From positions 2,512,001 to 2,576,000 of the forward strand of contig JAPNXP010000016.1 in the NCBI GenBank assembly GCA_028753945.1: 64,000 nucleotides of DNA, written 5' to 3'. Position 1 is the first letter of the stretch. Every line of letters starts with the position of its first letter. A program made the position numbers and the translations under genes. Below the pieces are notes generated by a model that was not told the origin of the DNA, did not search any database, and saw nothing but the letters and a program-made list of their open reading frames with translations. Shown here piece by piece: positions 20,270 to 34,200 of the stretch. This DNA comes from Hexactinellida sp. DTS-2022 (Eukaryota; Porifera; Hexactinellida).

Positions 20270-22206
20270 CTATAGGGGGGTACAGTGATAATGTGATAAA
20301 GAGTATAGTAATTAATGTGATAAGTAGTATAGTAATTAATTTGATAAGTAGTATAGGATTAATGTGATAAGTAGTATAGTAATTAATTTGTTAAGTAGTA
20401 TAGTAATTAATTTGATAAGTACGTACAGTACATTGTAAGTATATATTTGGAAGTAGTAATTAATTTGAAAGTATATATTTGGAAGCACTAGTAATTAATT
20501 TGCATAGGGTAAAGTACGTATAGTAAACTCCCGTAATAACGATATACAGTAGAACCTCATAGTATGAACACCAGGGGACCGTCAAAGTGCGTTCGTCTTA
20601 CCCTGAATTCGTATTAACCAATATCATTTAAACTGATAAAATGTCAAAAGGGACTTTAAAAAGTGCCCGGAATATCGAAGTAACCGTTAAGCGAAGTTCC
20701 ACTGTATATAAAATAATACTAACTCTTATACAATATAACGAAATTGATATTAATGAAGTGATGAAATATACCATAGACTATGATTACACTTATAGCATTC
20801 AATTATTCTTCTACTTCGCTTTTAAGGAAATATTTAGTAATGAAAATATAGTTAACTGTAATCTTAATAAGCTATATTAAGGTACTTAATAGAAAGATAG
20901 TATTAGTGGTGCAACCAATAAATAATATTGTAAATCATTTAATAATATTGAAAACATAAATTAATTTAAAGGAAATTATTAAATGTACCACTCAGCTAAT
21001 ATATGTGCCAAACATTCAAAATTTAAAATAACCTTTAGTATAAATTTTTCTATTAAAAGATAATATTGGATAATATTAAGTAATCATATTAGAATTGATT
21101 CTTGTTAGTATGAACAGTAATGGCGAATATCGGTTAAGGAGTATACAAGGTTTAATTCCACTAGCCTATACAAATGTATGCTAGTGACTCCGGATAATAC
21201 GAATTACGGATAATACGAACAGATTTTGACGGTCCCCTGGTGTTCCTATTAACGAGAGTCTACTGTGTTTACTTTTGGTAAACTGATAACTGACTAATAA
21301 CTGTAATATAGTAGCTCCAAAACTAAATGTGGTCAGCACAGCTGTAATTTTTGATTTTTCAAAAAAATTCTAGATAGCCATGGCCGATAACACTTTAACA
21401 CATTAGCACTAAAACTAATAACTTACTAATAACTGTAATATAGTTGCTCCAAAATAAAATGCGGTCGGCACAGCTGTAATTTTAGATTTTCAATTTGTTT
21501 CTATATAGCTATGACCGAATAACACTTTAGCACTTAAACTAATAACTGACTAATAACTGTAATATAATAACTCCAAATCAAAATGCGGTCGGCACAGCTG
21601 TAATTTTAGATTTTTCAATTTTTTCTAAATAGCATGGCCGATAATTATCACTTTAGCACTTAAGCACTTAACTAATAAATGTGCATGGTCTTACCATCAG
21701 ATAAAGTCTCTTCATTAGACGATCTCAAGTCGATAGCTAGTTCCGCATATCTAAACGCCATCTCGTCGATAGAAGCCAGCAGAGATGAATGAGTGCTATT
21801 GACTCTATTCAAATCCTGTGTTACTCTATCCACAACTTGAGATGCCCATTGTATCTAGAGGAATAGCAATACTGATATAAGTATTATCTATATTATTATA
21901 ACTCGATTGTTGTGTGTTTGTGTGTTTGTTTGTTTGTTTGTTTGTTTGTTTGTTTGTTTGTTTGTTTGTTTGTTTGTTTGTTTGTTTGTTTGTTTGTTTG
22001 TTTGTTTGTTTGTTTGTTTGTTCGTGTGTTTGTTTGTTTGTTTGTTTGTTTGTCGGGATTGTATTAAAGAAGTAGGGGAAAATAAACCGCATTCATAATT
22101 TGAAGAATAGACTAACTTCCAAATGTTATAACAGGCAATAGGTAACAAGTATGCTGAAGTTAAATTTCGCATTTAGAAAAATCTAAAATAAATATTTTCG
22201 TAGTTG

Positions 22207-22239
<33 letters not shown>

Positions 22240-22260
22240 CATTGTCATTGTTGTTGTTGG

Positions 22261-22295
<35 letters not shown>

Positions 22296-25200
22296 TAAAT
22301 TTACCTTTAAATTCATTATTAACTGTTCGACTAGAAGTACTACGTCATCGGTTAATCTGGTGTATTGCAACACTGAATGGTTGTCAATGCATAGTAGGGC
22401 CTACAGCAAATAGCATAAATAAAAGCTTAATCGATATCTACTGAGTAGAATGAAATTAAACAATAACAATTAATCAGTTAGTCAGTTTATATTACATAAA
22501 GTCAGTTATTTATAATGAACATTCAATTCAAGGGACCAAAAATTGTGTTCATAATAGAGAGACTTCATAATAAGCGAACTCAAGTTAATACAAACACTAT
22601 GTAAGTTGTTAAATTGGGACCATAGGGCTTGTTCATAATAAAAGTTTTTGATATTAAGCAGACGAAAAATTGATTTCATAATAAGCAGACCTGACTGTAT
22701 TATATTGCAGAGTTTGTCTACTAAGTTAAGTGAATTGTTATTTGAGAATCTATTGATTACAAGTCTACTCTATTGTGAATAATGGTTAAATTAGAAGCAA
22801 CTTTAACCTGTGATCCAATTTGCAGTTTTCTCAAATGTTCCAATTCTTCACCAGAAAGGTTAGCAGAAAGATGTTGAATAGCAAATTGTACCACAAACAG
22901 AATTTGTTTTGGATAAGTAAGACTCTCTAAGATCGAAAGACAAAGTTTCGTACAAAGTTCTCTTGGGACAAATTCTTCAAGGATCTAAAGTAAACAACAA
23001 CAGTAAACAATATACACTTACACTATAGTAAGTATCATATATAATATTCCATAATAGTTATAAGTTTATTTGTAACAATTTGGGCTGTAATGGAAATAAT
23101 TGAATGTTGAACACTACAATGTATTATAAAGCTATTTGTAAATACGCTCCTAATCCTGGTCTGATCCTATTTCCATACGCCTAAATCACAAATTAATGTT
23201 ACGGTATAGGAGAGGATTCCAAATTAAGCGCTCCTAATTAATATTTTCCAAAAATAATCCTGGATAATTCCTTGAAACGTTCAGAATAATATACTAATCC
23301 TCTAATATTATTTGGTTGCTATAATATATAAATTTGCATATATATAATGGGGAATTTTTTAAAGTCTTTATACCGGTTAAATGTGGTATTGTAATATAAG
23401 ACAGCTGCAGTAATTATAAAACAGAAAGGAAGATCGCCATATGAAACAAAGAAATAACATGAATGCTAAAAGCATTTTGGTTGTGCTGGCTCCAAATTAT
23501 AATGAATGAATTAACAATTCAAATATGTACATAATGTTATAATGTTAACATCTGATAAATGTATTATGTGGTCTAAAGTTTTTTTAAATTATAAATAAAT
23601 TTATCTGTTTGAAGAATTAAGAAATACCACCATTTTGATTAAATTACCTAAAATTACCTAAAATTTTAATTATAATAATCCTGGTTGATTCATTACAATA
23701 TCACCAATAGCTAAGCCATATAATTTGAACTCTTGTATACAATTAGACTATAAATACAAATCTTATAACTGTAAATATAAGAAACAATTTCAAATCGACA
23801 AAATGCAAACCGACTGTCAAGATCGCGGTAATTATTCCCAAGAAGAATTCAGAATGGACAAAGGGGAATTATCAATTAAAATCCAACCCATTGACATTAC
23901 AACCAAAATAGGCACATACATAAATCTATCAACTGTTGTAACTTCCCCACAGCCCAGTTTCCAATGGTACAATCAATACGGCCATCAAATTCCCAATAAA
24001 AATCAGAGCAATTTGTTTATCGGTCCGGTTAAAGAATCGGATTTCGGTTTTTATAAATTAGAAATAATCGATTTAACTACCAACGAACGAGCATTAACAA
24101 GATGGGTTGAACTTAAGAATGCGAATCCAATGTCGCCCAAAATGCTCGCCAAGCCTAAAGGAGGTCTCTATCAGAAAGGAAGCACTGTAGAACTAATCGG
24201 GCACTTCGACAATGCCACAGAATATCAATGGTTTAAGGACGGAATTGAATTGAGCGGATGCACGGGTAATAGTTTGAAAATAGTTAACAGCAATTTGAAT
24301 AATACCGGAAATTATATCCTGAAAGCTTCTAACAGTCATGGGACTTTCACAAGTCAACAGATACAAGTTACAGTACAGTAAATAAATAAAGGAATTAATT
24401 CTGAACTGATTTTTTAATTTGAATATGACGTCGATTTAATCCTGTATAAATAAATAACCTTTAATAATTGATGTCAGAAATTAAAAATATAAACAATGTA
24501 TATGTTTAACTTAAATTGATTAAACTATTTAACAAAATTAATTAAATATTATTAACTATAGAATCAAACAACAAATGAAATCGTAATATTATACAAAGTA
24601 TTTCATAAAATAACAATAATAATAATAATTATTATTAGTGTTAGGATGACTAGTTCAGAAAGTTAAATTAAATGTACAGTTATAAACAGTCGACTCCGCT
24701 TAATAGAGCCACCGGTTAATAGATTTCTCCGCTTAATTGGGTCAAACTACCCTGGTTATATTGAGATACAGCCATATTATATTTGTGCCACTTGTGGCAC
24801 AAATAGAAAACTAACAAAAACTATAACAAATTACCCATTAAGATCCATGGTACAGTAATATAAAACTTATGTCACAAAATCATGAAACGGATTATTTTAG
24901 TCAACTAACTAAGTTTCAATATAAAAACTATGAAGGATAACTAGGTATAAATACAGTCAAATAAAATGATTTAACTCCAATACAACTGGCGTATTAAATA
25001 AATTATTATTGTAAAATTAACATAGTCAACTATTTTAGTCAATTTAACGATTTAATACCCCCCCCCCCCCCCAACCAAATTTAAAGTCTGTAGCTCTTAT
25101 CAGTTCCTCAATCAATTCTGGGCAAATAAACAAAAATCATTGTAATTTAATATCTAACATCATTATAATAAGATTTGGAAATCAAGTATACAGTAAATAT

Positions 25201-28200
25201 ATATACTCAACCATGGAAAACATTATAGTCCATCTCCATTTAATATTTTCTATAATTATGTATCATGATAATTGACCATTCAGATCCATAGTGCAAAAAT
25301 AAAAATGATTATATTAATTTGTCAACACAAACTGACATAGCAAATTTAGTATGAATTTAATCGACATTATCCTAAAAACATTAATCAAACTGTGAATTAT
25401 CACTGTACAGATGAAAATAACTTTATATATAAAGTGAACTTCGTTATAACGAGAGTTGACTTACACTATACGAATAATAAACTTTGTAGTACACATATAC
25501 TCCTTAACTCAACTAATTGGATAATGTTAATTAAAGAAACTGTGAATGAAAACCAAAACTCGTTTATCTCGATTAATGTGAAAATTAAACGAAAGTCATA
25601 TTTTGCTCTGACGCATTTTAATAAAATCAAGAATTTTCTAGAATCACCGTAGTTTCCATACGTCTTAATTTAGAAAATTAATACCTATTTTGAAAGTAGA
25701 AATTTAATTAAGACTAAAGATTCACCAGTATAAAAATTAAGAGAAGAACTATAAATACGATCAAAATAGAAATTAGTTAAAACTCCAATACAACTCAAAT
25801 ATACCATTCTAAATAATGATTAACCAAATCAATTATGACCAAAACTTCAATACCCAGAATCATGCATCGAGTATATCTATTATAGTAGAGCCGATTGACG
25901 TCACAGCTCGGGAGGGATCTTATGTGAATTTATCAGCTGTCATAAGAGCTGAGAAACCTTCCTATCAATGGTACAATAAAGATGGAAATCCAATTGCGAA
26001 TAAATGCCAAAACCATCTATTTATCGGCCCAATTTCTATGAATGACTTTGGGTTTTATAGACTAAGCATACTCGATGAAGCGACCAATCAAGAAGTGTTA
26101 ACACGTTGGGTCGAAATCAAGAATTCGAATCCACAAATTAATTACAGCCAAAAACAAAACATTGAATCATATACAAATAATAAGACCGCGCGCGCGCCTA
26201 AATTAGTTATACAACCTAATGGTGGTGATTTTAGAAAAGGAGAGTCAATCAATTTAACTGCTCATTTTGAGAATGCCACCCAGTATCAATGGTACAAAGA
26301 CGGAACAAGACTGGAATCTTGTACAGGGAATACTTTGTTGATAACGGAAGCAGTGATAGCAAATACAGGCACTTATATTCTGTTAGCTTCTAATGAATAT
26401 AATATAACAAATCAGACACAAGTTACAGTCGTCATTAACTAAACAACAACAAAAATAAATAAACAAACAAACCAAGGCAGTAAGATTATAACTGGGCCAC
26501 TATACTATAGTATAGTCGGCACAGTTACAATATATTCTATTTCATATATAATATAATGAGTTTAAAAAATTATCTGTATTCCAAAATAAAAATTATTGTA
26601 TATTCTGTAAGTAAATTGTTTTGAATTCAATTTTAAAATATATTTTTATTAATTGTAACAGTATGTAAAAGTTATTGTATTAAATCTGCATTTAATTCAT
26701 TAAAAGATTCTAAATATATGTACTAGTACAGATATAATTCGAGACACAACTCGCAATTAATTATTTACGTTTACTTAACAAATTAATTTCGCTTTTACAA
26801 TACACTAGTTTTCAATTCCTCTTTCAATTGTTAGAAAGTAAGGTTGAAACCACTGCAACGAATACCAATTTGATCGAATATTGATCAAACCGAATAATTT
26901 ATTCTTTATAGTATAGATAGCAATATTAAACTAGTTCATGTTATGTTATAATATGAATTTACAGTATAAGAATATTCTACGTAATTCTTACCTTGAATTG
27001 GACTACAAACTACGTAAGTTTAGGTAATTTACACTACTATGCTATAAAGTATAAATACTTGTAATATAAAACTTAATTTTATACCTAATCAAATACAAAG
27101 ATTCGAAGAGATAAGTTCTCAACAAAATAAACCAATGAGTTTTCAAACAGATTCGGCAAGGGCACCCGATAGCCCAAATGACGGTTACAACGATAATAGA
27201 ATTACAGTTCAAATAGAGCCTATTGACATAACAGCTGGAATTGGTGCATACGTGAACCTATCAGCCATTGTCAGGGCTCCAATGCCTACTTATCAATGGT
27301 TCAACAAACTGGGTCAAAGAATGCCAGGGAAAACAAACTGTAATCTATTCATAGGACCGATAAGGGAAGGAGATTTCGGGTTTTATAGGCTACAGATTGT
27401 AGATGAGCAGCTAAAACAGACCGCACTTAGTAGATGGGTTGAATTAAAGAATTCCAATCCACCTAGACAGTACATAGAAAGTATAGTTCCTACTCTAGTG
27501 AATGCCCCAAAAGGTGGGGCATTCGTTAGAGGATCAACTGTTAATCTATTTGGGCACTTTTCCAATGCTCGTTTCTACCAGTGGTATAAGAATGGAGTTA
27601 AATTGGACGGGTGTGATGGTAATACACTCACTATTAACAATTCTGAAGTACATAACTCTGGTGAGTATGTGTTGCTAGCTGCAAATGAGGTTAACCAGTA
27701 TGCACAGGTACCAGTGAATGTACAGATTTATTGAGAAAATAAACGATTTGTTATTTAATTCTTTTTCTTATTTTTGTTGTTATAGAATGTATGTATTTTG
27801 CCAAATAATGATCATTGAAAGATGTGATAAATCTAGGTAAATATACACTTTTTATCTTTTCATTGTTTTGTAAATAATAAACACAAGAATAGTTATTAGT
27901 TTAGGGCTTGTAGATATTATTCTCATTAGTGTACGAGTCAATTTTGAAGTGTGTCTGTTTATTATTTTTAATAAAAAATAAACTTTGTATATGTATTAAT
28001 AGTATTATTGTTCTTGACTTGTTATATACTTCACATAGTTAATTCTTTAATTTGTGCCACAAAAAGGCATCTAAATGATATTCAAAATTACATATTATAA
28101 TATTTTGAAAAATATGGAAAATGTCCTACAATTTTATTAAAATTGATTTGTCTTTTTTAAGGACTTCAATTGAGATTATAAGAATATTCATGCGAAAGAA

Positions 28201-31200
28201 TTTTGAGAACAAAACGAAAAAACAAACAAACAAACATATAAACAAATCATAAACATAATTCAGCAATTTAATAACTAATTATGGAAAGAATGTACAAAGT
28301 AACTTCCATGCATTTGTAGGTTAGGACTATTAAATCACATTTGCGTTCGCTTTATCTGTATTCGTATTAACGAGATTCTACTGTATATATTCGTATATTC
28401 GCTTGGTTCAATTTAGTAAATAATAGTGAGTAATAGTTATAATTAGTAATTTGGAACAATCGCTTTAAATAAAGTTGATTATAATAGGCAACTAACAATT
28501 TTCAAGTAGAAAAATAAACAATAACCAATGTGTGCCCTCTTATTTATACTTTTCCAAAGTCCGATTTGAACCCAATTTAGCCCACCAGTTTATCCGCTCT
28601 CAGAAACTATAAATAGCACTAACTGGAGACAGAAACCATAATTAATTTTCTTTTTCTAATAATATTTATATATTGACAGACATGGGTAAATGACGGGTAA
28701 AGTTAACCCTCCTTGATTATTGAATTACATCATAAACTCACTACTACTCAATAATGCAAGTACAGTAGACTACACTTAATAATGTCAGTTTTGTTCCAGG
28801 GTAGTTTGACCTAATTAAGCGGAGAAATATAATAACCAAAAATATATTTAATCAAACTGTAATTCCGTCCTATAAATTTCGTGAAATTTGAACCCATTAA
28901 GCGGAAATCTATTAACCGGTGGCTCTATTAAGCGGAGTATAAAGTAATTGTAATTTTCTTTTTAATCTAATAAAATGTTGTTTATACTATTATCGCTGTT
29001 TGGATTGCAATAAAAAGTATTTCGTTAGTAGTTCACCTGGGAACCGTTGTAGTTTGTTCCCTTATCCGATTCGTATTAACAGGTGCTAATAAATATTTGA
29101 AGGAGAACGGATTTAAGTACATATTAAAGTTTTATCTATAAAGTACGTATTTGTCCAATTAAGGGAATATAATTTGGGATTGTGATGTGAACCCATATAA
29201 TGAAGTAAAATCAATTTCAAAATACCTTTTGAAATTGATATTGGGGAGATTAAAAATAAATTTGTTCAATCAATTAAGGAAATTTAATTAGTCTTTTTGG
29301 GATTAAGTAATAAAATACTCAATGAAATTGATATTGGGGGATTAATAGTAAATTTGTCCAATTAAGGAAATGAATTAGTCTTTTTGGAATAATGTCATAA
29401 AATACTCAATGAAATTGATATTGGGGAGGAAGGTTCATATATATATTACTCACAAACTTATGTGTACTATTTGGAATCTAACTTACTTGGAATATTTCTT
29501 AAACCATGACATAATAAGAAATTCTTTCCCGGTATATTCCCCTTGGGATAATCACCCAAATGTATTTAAGGGAAGTCAATCTTATAGAAATATTAATTTT
29601 ATTAAATTAGGGGAATAATTATCACACCTATAATTACTCATCAAGGAAGTGAGCTGATGAAATACTTACGATGTAACAATTATATATATTCTTTAATTGG
29701 TGGTATAGTAAACATATTGATTAACGCCTATTTTGGTCAAAAAACTACTTTTTTATTTAATAGCTTGTGCCATTAGAAATAATAAATTTAAATAGAATTG
29801 AAATTTGAAACATGTAGTCCATTAAATAGTATAGTATAAAAATGGATAAAATATCCTTGCAACATCGTTTGTGACGTATTGAGGTCATTATTATAAGTTG
29901 GACCTTACAATTATAGTTTGTACCATACAATTAACCATTAATATATTACATTTCCATAATAATGCGTGAAAATCAATCAATGAATTTAATCTAATTAGCT
30001 GTTGGACAGGATATTCGCATTACCAAGGGAAATTTTATAAAATTTTATAAATATGATAAAGTAATTATAATAATGCGAAAAAGTAGATAAATCTACGGGA
30101 ATATCAAGATATCGATATAAAATTCCCTTTCTGATCCAGGTAATTATATTCAATTGTTCCGTAATTATCAAATGAATACTTATATACACTGTATATGAAA
30201 GGAATAATATGTAGAAATTATGTTATTATTCGAAGCAAATACAATTCATTGTAGACATATATGTATAATGAATTATCTACGGTTGGAGGGAAATTCCAGT
30301 AAGTTTGAAATAAAACAGAAGTATATATAGTATATACACAAATAATTTCTAAGGGAATCACTAAAATAAATTCCTAAACCACATTATTGTTTGAAACATA
30401 TGGTAAGTGTAAATGGAAAAAGCTATTATTATTAAACTTTCTATGAATCTATCTATCTATCATTATTTCGAATACCATACAGTATTATTATGAACATTCG
30501 ATGGATCAAAAATTATGTTCATAATAAGCGAACTCAACTCAATACAAACCCTATGTAAGTTGTTAAATTGGGACCATAGGGCTTGTTCATAATATAAGTT
30601 CTTCATATTAAGCAGACGGAAAATTATTCACAATATGCAGACCTGACTGTATTTATATTCGGGGAAATACGGTAGTATTTATATATGAATCTAAATTTGA
30701 CATAAATTCTTCAAAGAATAATGAAAAGATTATTTTAACCATTTAGGGTTTCATCCACTTAGTTTGACAGATCAAAATTAGTTAAAAGCACAATTGTTGT
30801 AGTTTTGTTTGTTTGTGTGTTTGTCTGGAATATGTCCCTTGAGAGCTGAAATTTTGTCGCTTAATAGAGCCACCGGTTATTAAATTTCTCCGCTTAATCG
30901 GGTCAAAATTTTACAGGATTTATAGGACGGAATTACATTTGACTCCAAAATATTTTCGGTTATTAGATTTTTCCACTTAATCAGGTCAAACCCTGGACAA
31001 AACTGACCCTATTAAGCGGAGTCTACTGTATACTAAATATAGACTTTTTGATACTCGTTATTAATTAATTAAAACACTGATACACACAGTAATACAAGTT
31101 TCATTATGATGTCATGAAAATTAGTGGATAATTACGTAAAGTTCGCATCATTAAAATTATACAAAAAATAATTGTCGTCAAATATGTCATAGTTGTGCAT

Positions 31201-34200
31201 TATAGTCTACTGACTTAGCAAATAATTATAAATTAATTCACATAGGTGAGTAAGATAAATTAAATTGTGTTATAAAAATCAGTTGTTCAATATATGTATT
31301 CAATATACGTACATAGGGTTTATAGTAATCATTTAAAGACTATGAATTAATAGGTAGGAAATGAAGTTCAGCTATGTACAACTTAGGAAAAGTTAAGTAA
31401 TAATATTGTTAATACAAGCTAACATATTTGTTGCATGAAAGTTGACTCATCAGCTAATTGTACCCATTTAGAGAGAACGTTTCTACCGTACTCATCGACA
31501 GCTAGACATCTGTAGTGACCGAAGTTATGCTCCCTGATCGGAGGAAACACGAGACTATTGTCTGTGGCTCCCTCTACGGGGACTCCCCTCTCGTTGTACC
31601 ACTGGTACCTCAAGTTAACGCCGGTAGCAAACGCGAACAGGTGCTCGAAGCCACCCGGCTTTCCGCAGACGGATTTCGGTTGAATAGCGAATGCGGGAGG
31701 CGAGTGCTGCAGGGAATCTGTGTCCGCTAGCTCTGTCCATCGAGACAGCACGTGCTGACCGCAGCTGTCCTGTATGCGCACTCGGTAGAACCCGAAGTCG
31801 CTTCTCTCGAGAGGGCCCAGGCCCAGGAAGGGCTTAGAAGCCCCTGGCAGTGCCATGCCAACCTGGTTGTACCATTGGAATGTGAGTCTTACTCCAGACA
31901 CACTCACCTTAAACGTAACGGTACTCCCAACGGTTGCATTCTGAGATTCAGGCTCTGAAATTATAATAGGAACTGTGCATGGATTCATTATTGATAATAA
32001 TAGTTTGTTCAGGCAAATTATTCTTTATTGAAAGCAATAATTTATAGGATCTCTATTAAATGAGCTTATATATGTATGTATGTATATATACTAGATACAA
32101 TACTGATGATGTCATAATATTATAAACAATAAACTAATTATGTACCACAAAATAATCCAATGAGTCAATTTTATATTTTAAGAGAAAATTATTGCATTAA
32201 AAAGTCAGATTGATTATTGTTATTTGATATTTGGGCTGGGTTTCATTATAGAAATTATAATCTCGAATGATCCTTAATTAAAACTGCTTAATAAGTTTCT
32301 AATTAGATGATTATACAGAAAGTAACACTTATAAGTACGTACTATTTATAGATACAAGTATTGTAATCTACAGTAGAACTCAGTTATAAGTACCTCGGCT
32401 AATACGTACTAATATATTATAATCAAGTTTGTAAAGCAGTATGTATTTCTATGGGTAAACTCGGTTAGTACGTACACCGGATAATACGTACTTATTTCCA
32501 TTACCGAAGGGGCACGTTATAATTGAATTAAACAATATGATACTATATATTATTACGAGTTATATAAATAACTATAAATCTTCTAAGCTGTTAGTATAGC
32601 AACAGCAAAATAATACCAGTTTGATAAAAAATTAACATACTGTAAAATTGTAAATTTACAAGTAATTATTTTAATCTTGTAGTTGATAAGAAATAGCAAT
32701 ATCTATGTAGCAGAATATATTTCAATATTATAACGTATTCATGAGAAAATATGCATCATTTCTATAAGAAAAGTACAGTGCCCTTAGATAGTATACAAAT
32801 ATTATATATGTATTTATGAGTTTCAGTTCATATCGTAATTCCATCTTGTAATGGAACATCGGTTAACTTATCAATGGTATTTACGATATTGAAAGTAACT
32901 TGTATTTCCTTAGTATTTTGTCTAAAATATTTCTGTGAAATTCTGTCTAATATTAATTATGTTCGTTTTGACCATAATTAATAATATTCAGCACAGTTAC
33001 AGTTGCAGTGCCAATTAGCCAATCAATAACGAACCATTCTTATGCAATATACTCTAAATCTCTATTAGGCGTTAAATTAATTCCAATTTGCTAAGTACGT
33101 ATATTGGGATTATTGGTCATATTAATACGTAACCAGAATCTAAGATTATTAACCCGTCATTGCTAGTTTTTGATTTTCGTTGGGTACTTTTTAATAAAAT
33201 ATTTTGATTCTAAATATAAAATCTAGAAAAGTTTAGCCCATTCTTCTATATTCTTTCACTACAAAAGAATTTTCAAATGAGAGAGTAATTACTCACTTTA
33301 AACTATATTTAGAACATGTTTTATTTAAATTTTGTGCTTTGTTTACATTAATCAAAGTAAAAGTAGAAAAGTAATTTAGATCATTTTACTTTTAGTAAAT
33401 TTTATGTTCATTTTACCGGTAATATGAACCTGTAGATTTTGTAGTAGTCAATCATATGATGTCTTATATACGTATGTAGTATACTTGTGTATATATATAA
33501 GGAAGATTTAACATAGATTTAATAAAAAGATAAACTATACATTTGATATGTCACAGTACAAGAAAATATCTATAATTTCAGAGCCTGAATCTCAGAATGC
33601 AACCGTTGGGAGTACCGTTACGTTTAAGGTGAGTGTGTCTGGAGTAAGACTCACATTCCAATGGTACAACCAGGACGGCATGGCTTTGCCAGGGGCTTCT
33701 AAGCCCTTCCTGGGCCTGGGCCCTCTCGAGAGAAGCGACTTCGGGTTCTACCGAGTGCGCATACAGGACAGCTGCGGTCAGCACGCGCTGTCTCGATGGA
33801 CAGAGCTAGCAGACACAGACTCCCTGCAGCACTCGCCTCCCGCATTCGCTATTCAACCGAAATCCGTCTGTGGAAAGCCGGGTGGCTTCGAGCACCTGTT
33901 CGCGTTTGCTACCGGCGTTAACTTGAGGTACCAGTGGTACAACGAGAGGGGAGTCCCCGTAGAGGGAGCCACAGACAATAGTCTCGTGTTTCCTCCGATC
34001 AGGGAGCATAACTTCGGTCACTACAGATGTCTAGCTGTCGATGAGTACGGTAGACAAGTGTTGAGTAATTGGGTTGAATTAGCTGAGAGTTCTGTCTATT
34101 TTAGAGATATTTGTTGATCCAATATTAAATTTGTGTATAAATTTTAATCAGAGACATATTAGCAATTGATTTACTATCACTTATTCATATCTGAATTATT

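Larger units (their letters stand above)
27740..31410. other. Gene-free stretch inside the large intron
   Basis: It holds a family B fragment (28,320-28,385), a family A MITE (28,763-28,940), a triple tandem repeat (29,150-29,430), a family C MITE (30,479-30,650) and a family A MITE (30,856-31,028). A lone ACTATAAATAGCA at about 28,608-28,620 resembles the promoter word of the Ig-like genes, but no coding frame follows it. Confidence 0.5.

Noticed and set aside
20641-20880. 79-codon open frame starting with ATG
   Set aside because: The start lies within a family B MITE and the rest is AT-rich without motif.
21826-22172. Thr/Asn/Lys/Gln-repeat open frames
   Set aside because: They are translations of the (TTTG)n array in different registers.
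25392-25652. 86-codon open frame between Ig-like genes
   Set aside because: It contains a family E MITE fragment, has no ATG-led conserved domain and does not resemble the flanking Ig-like proteins.
31515-31958. Open frames on the strand opposite to the Ig-like twins
   Set aside because: Shadows of GC-rich coding sequence; mirrored identically at 33,578-34,021.
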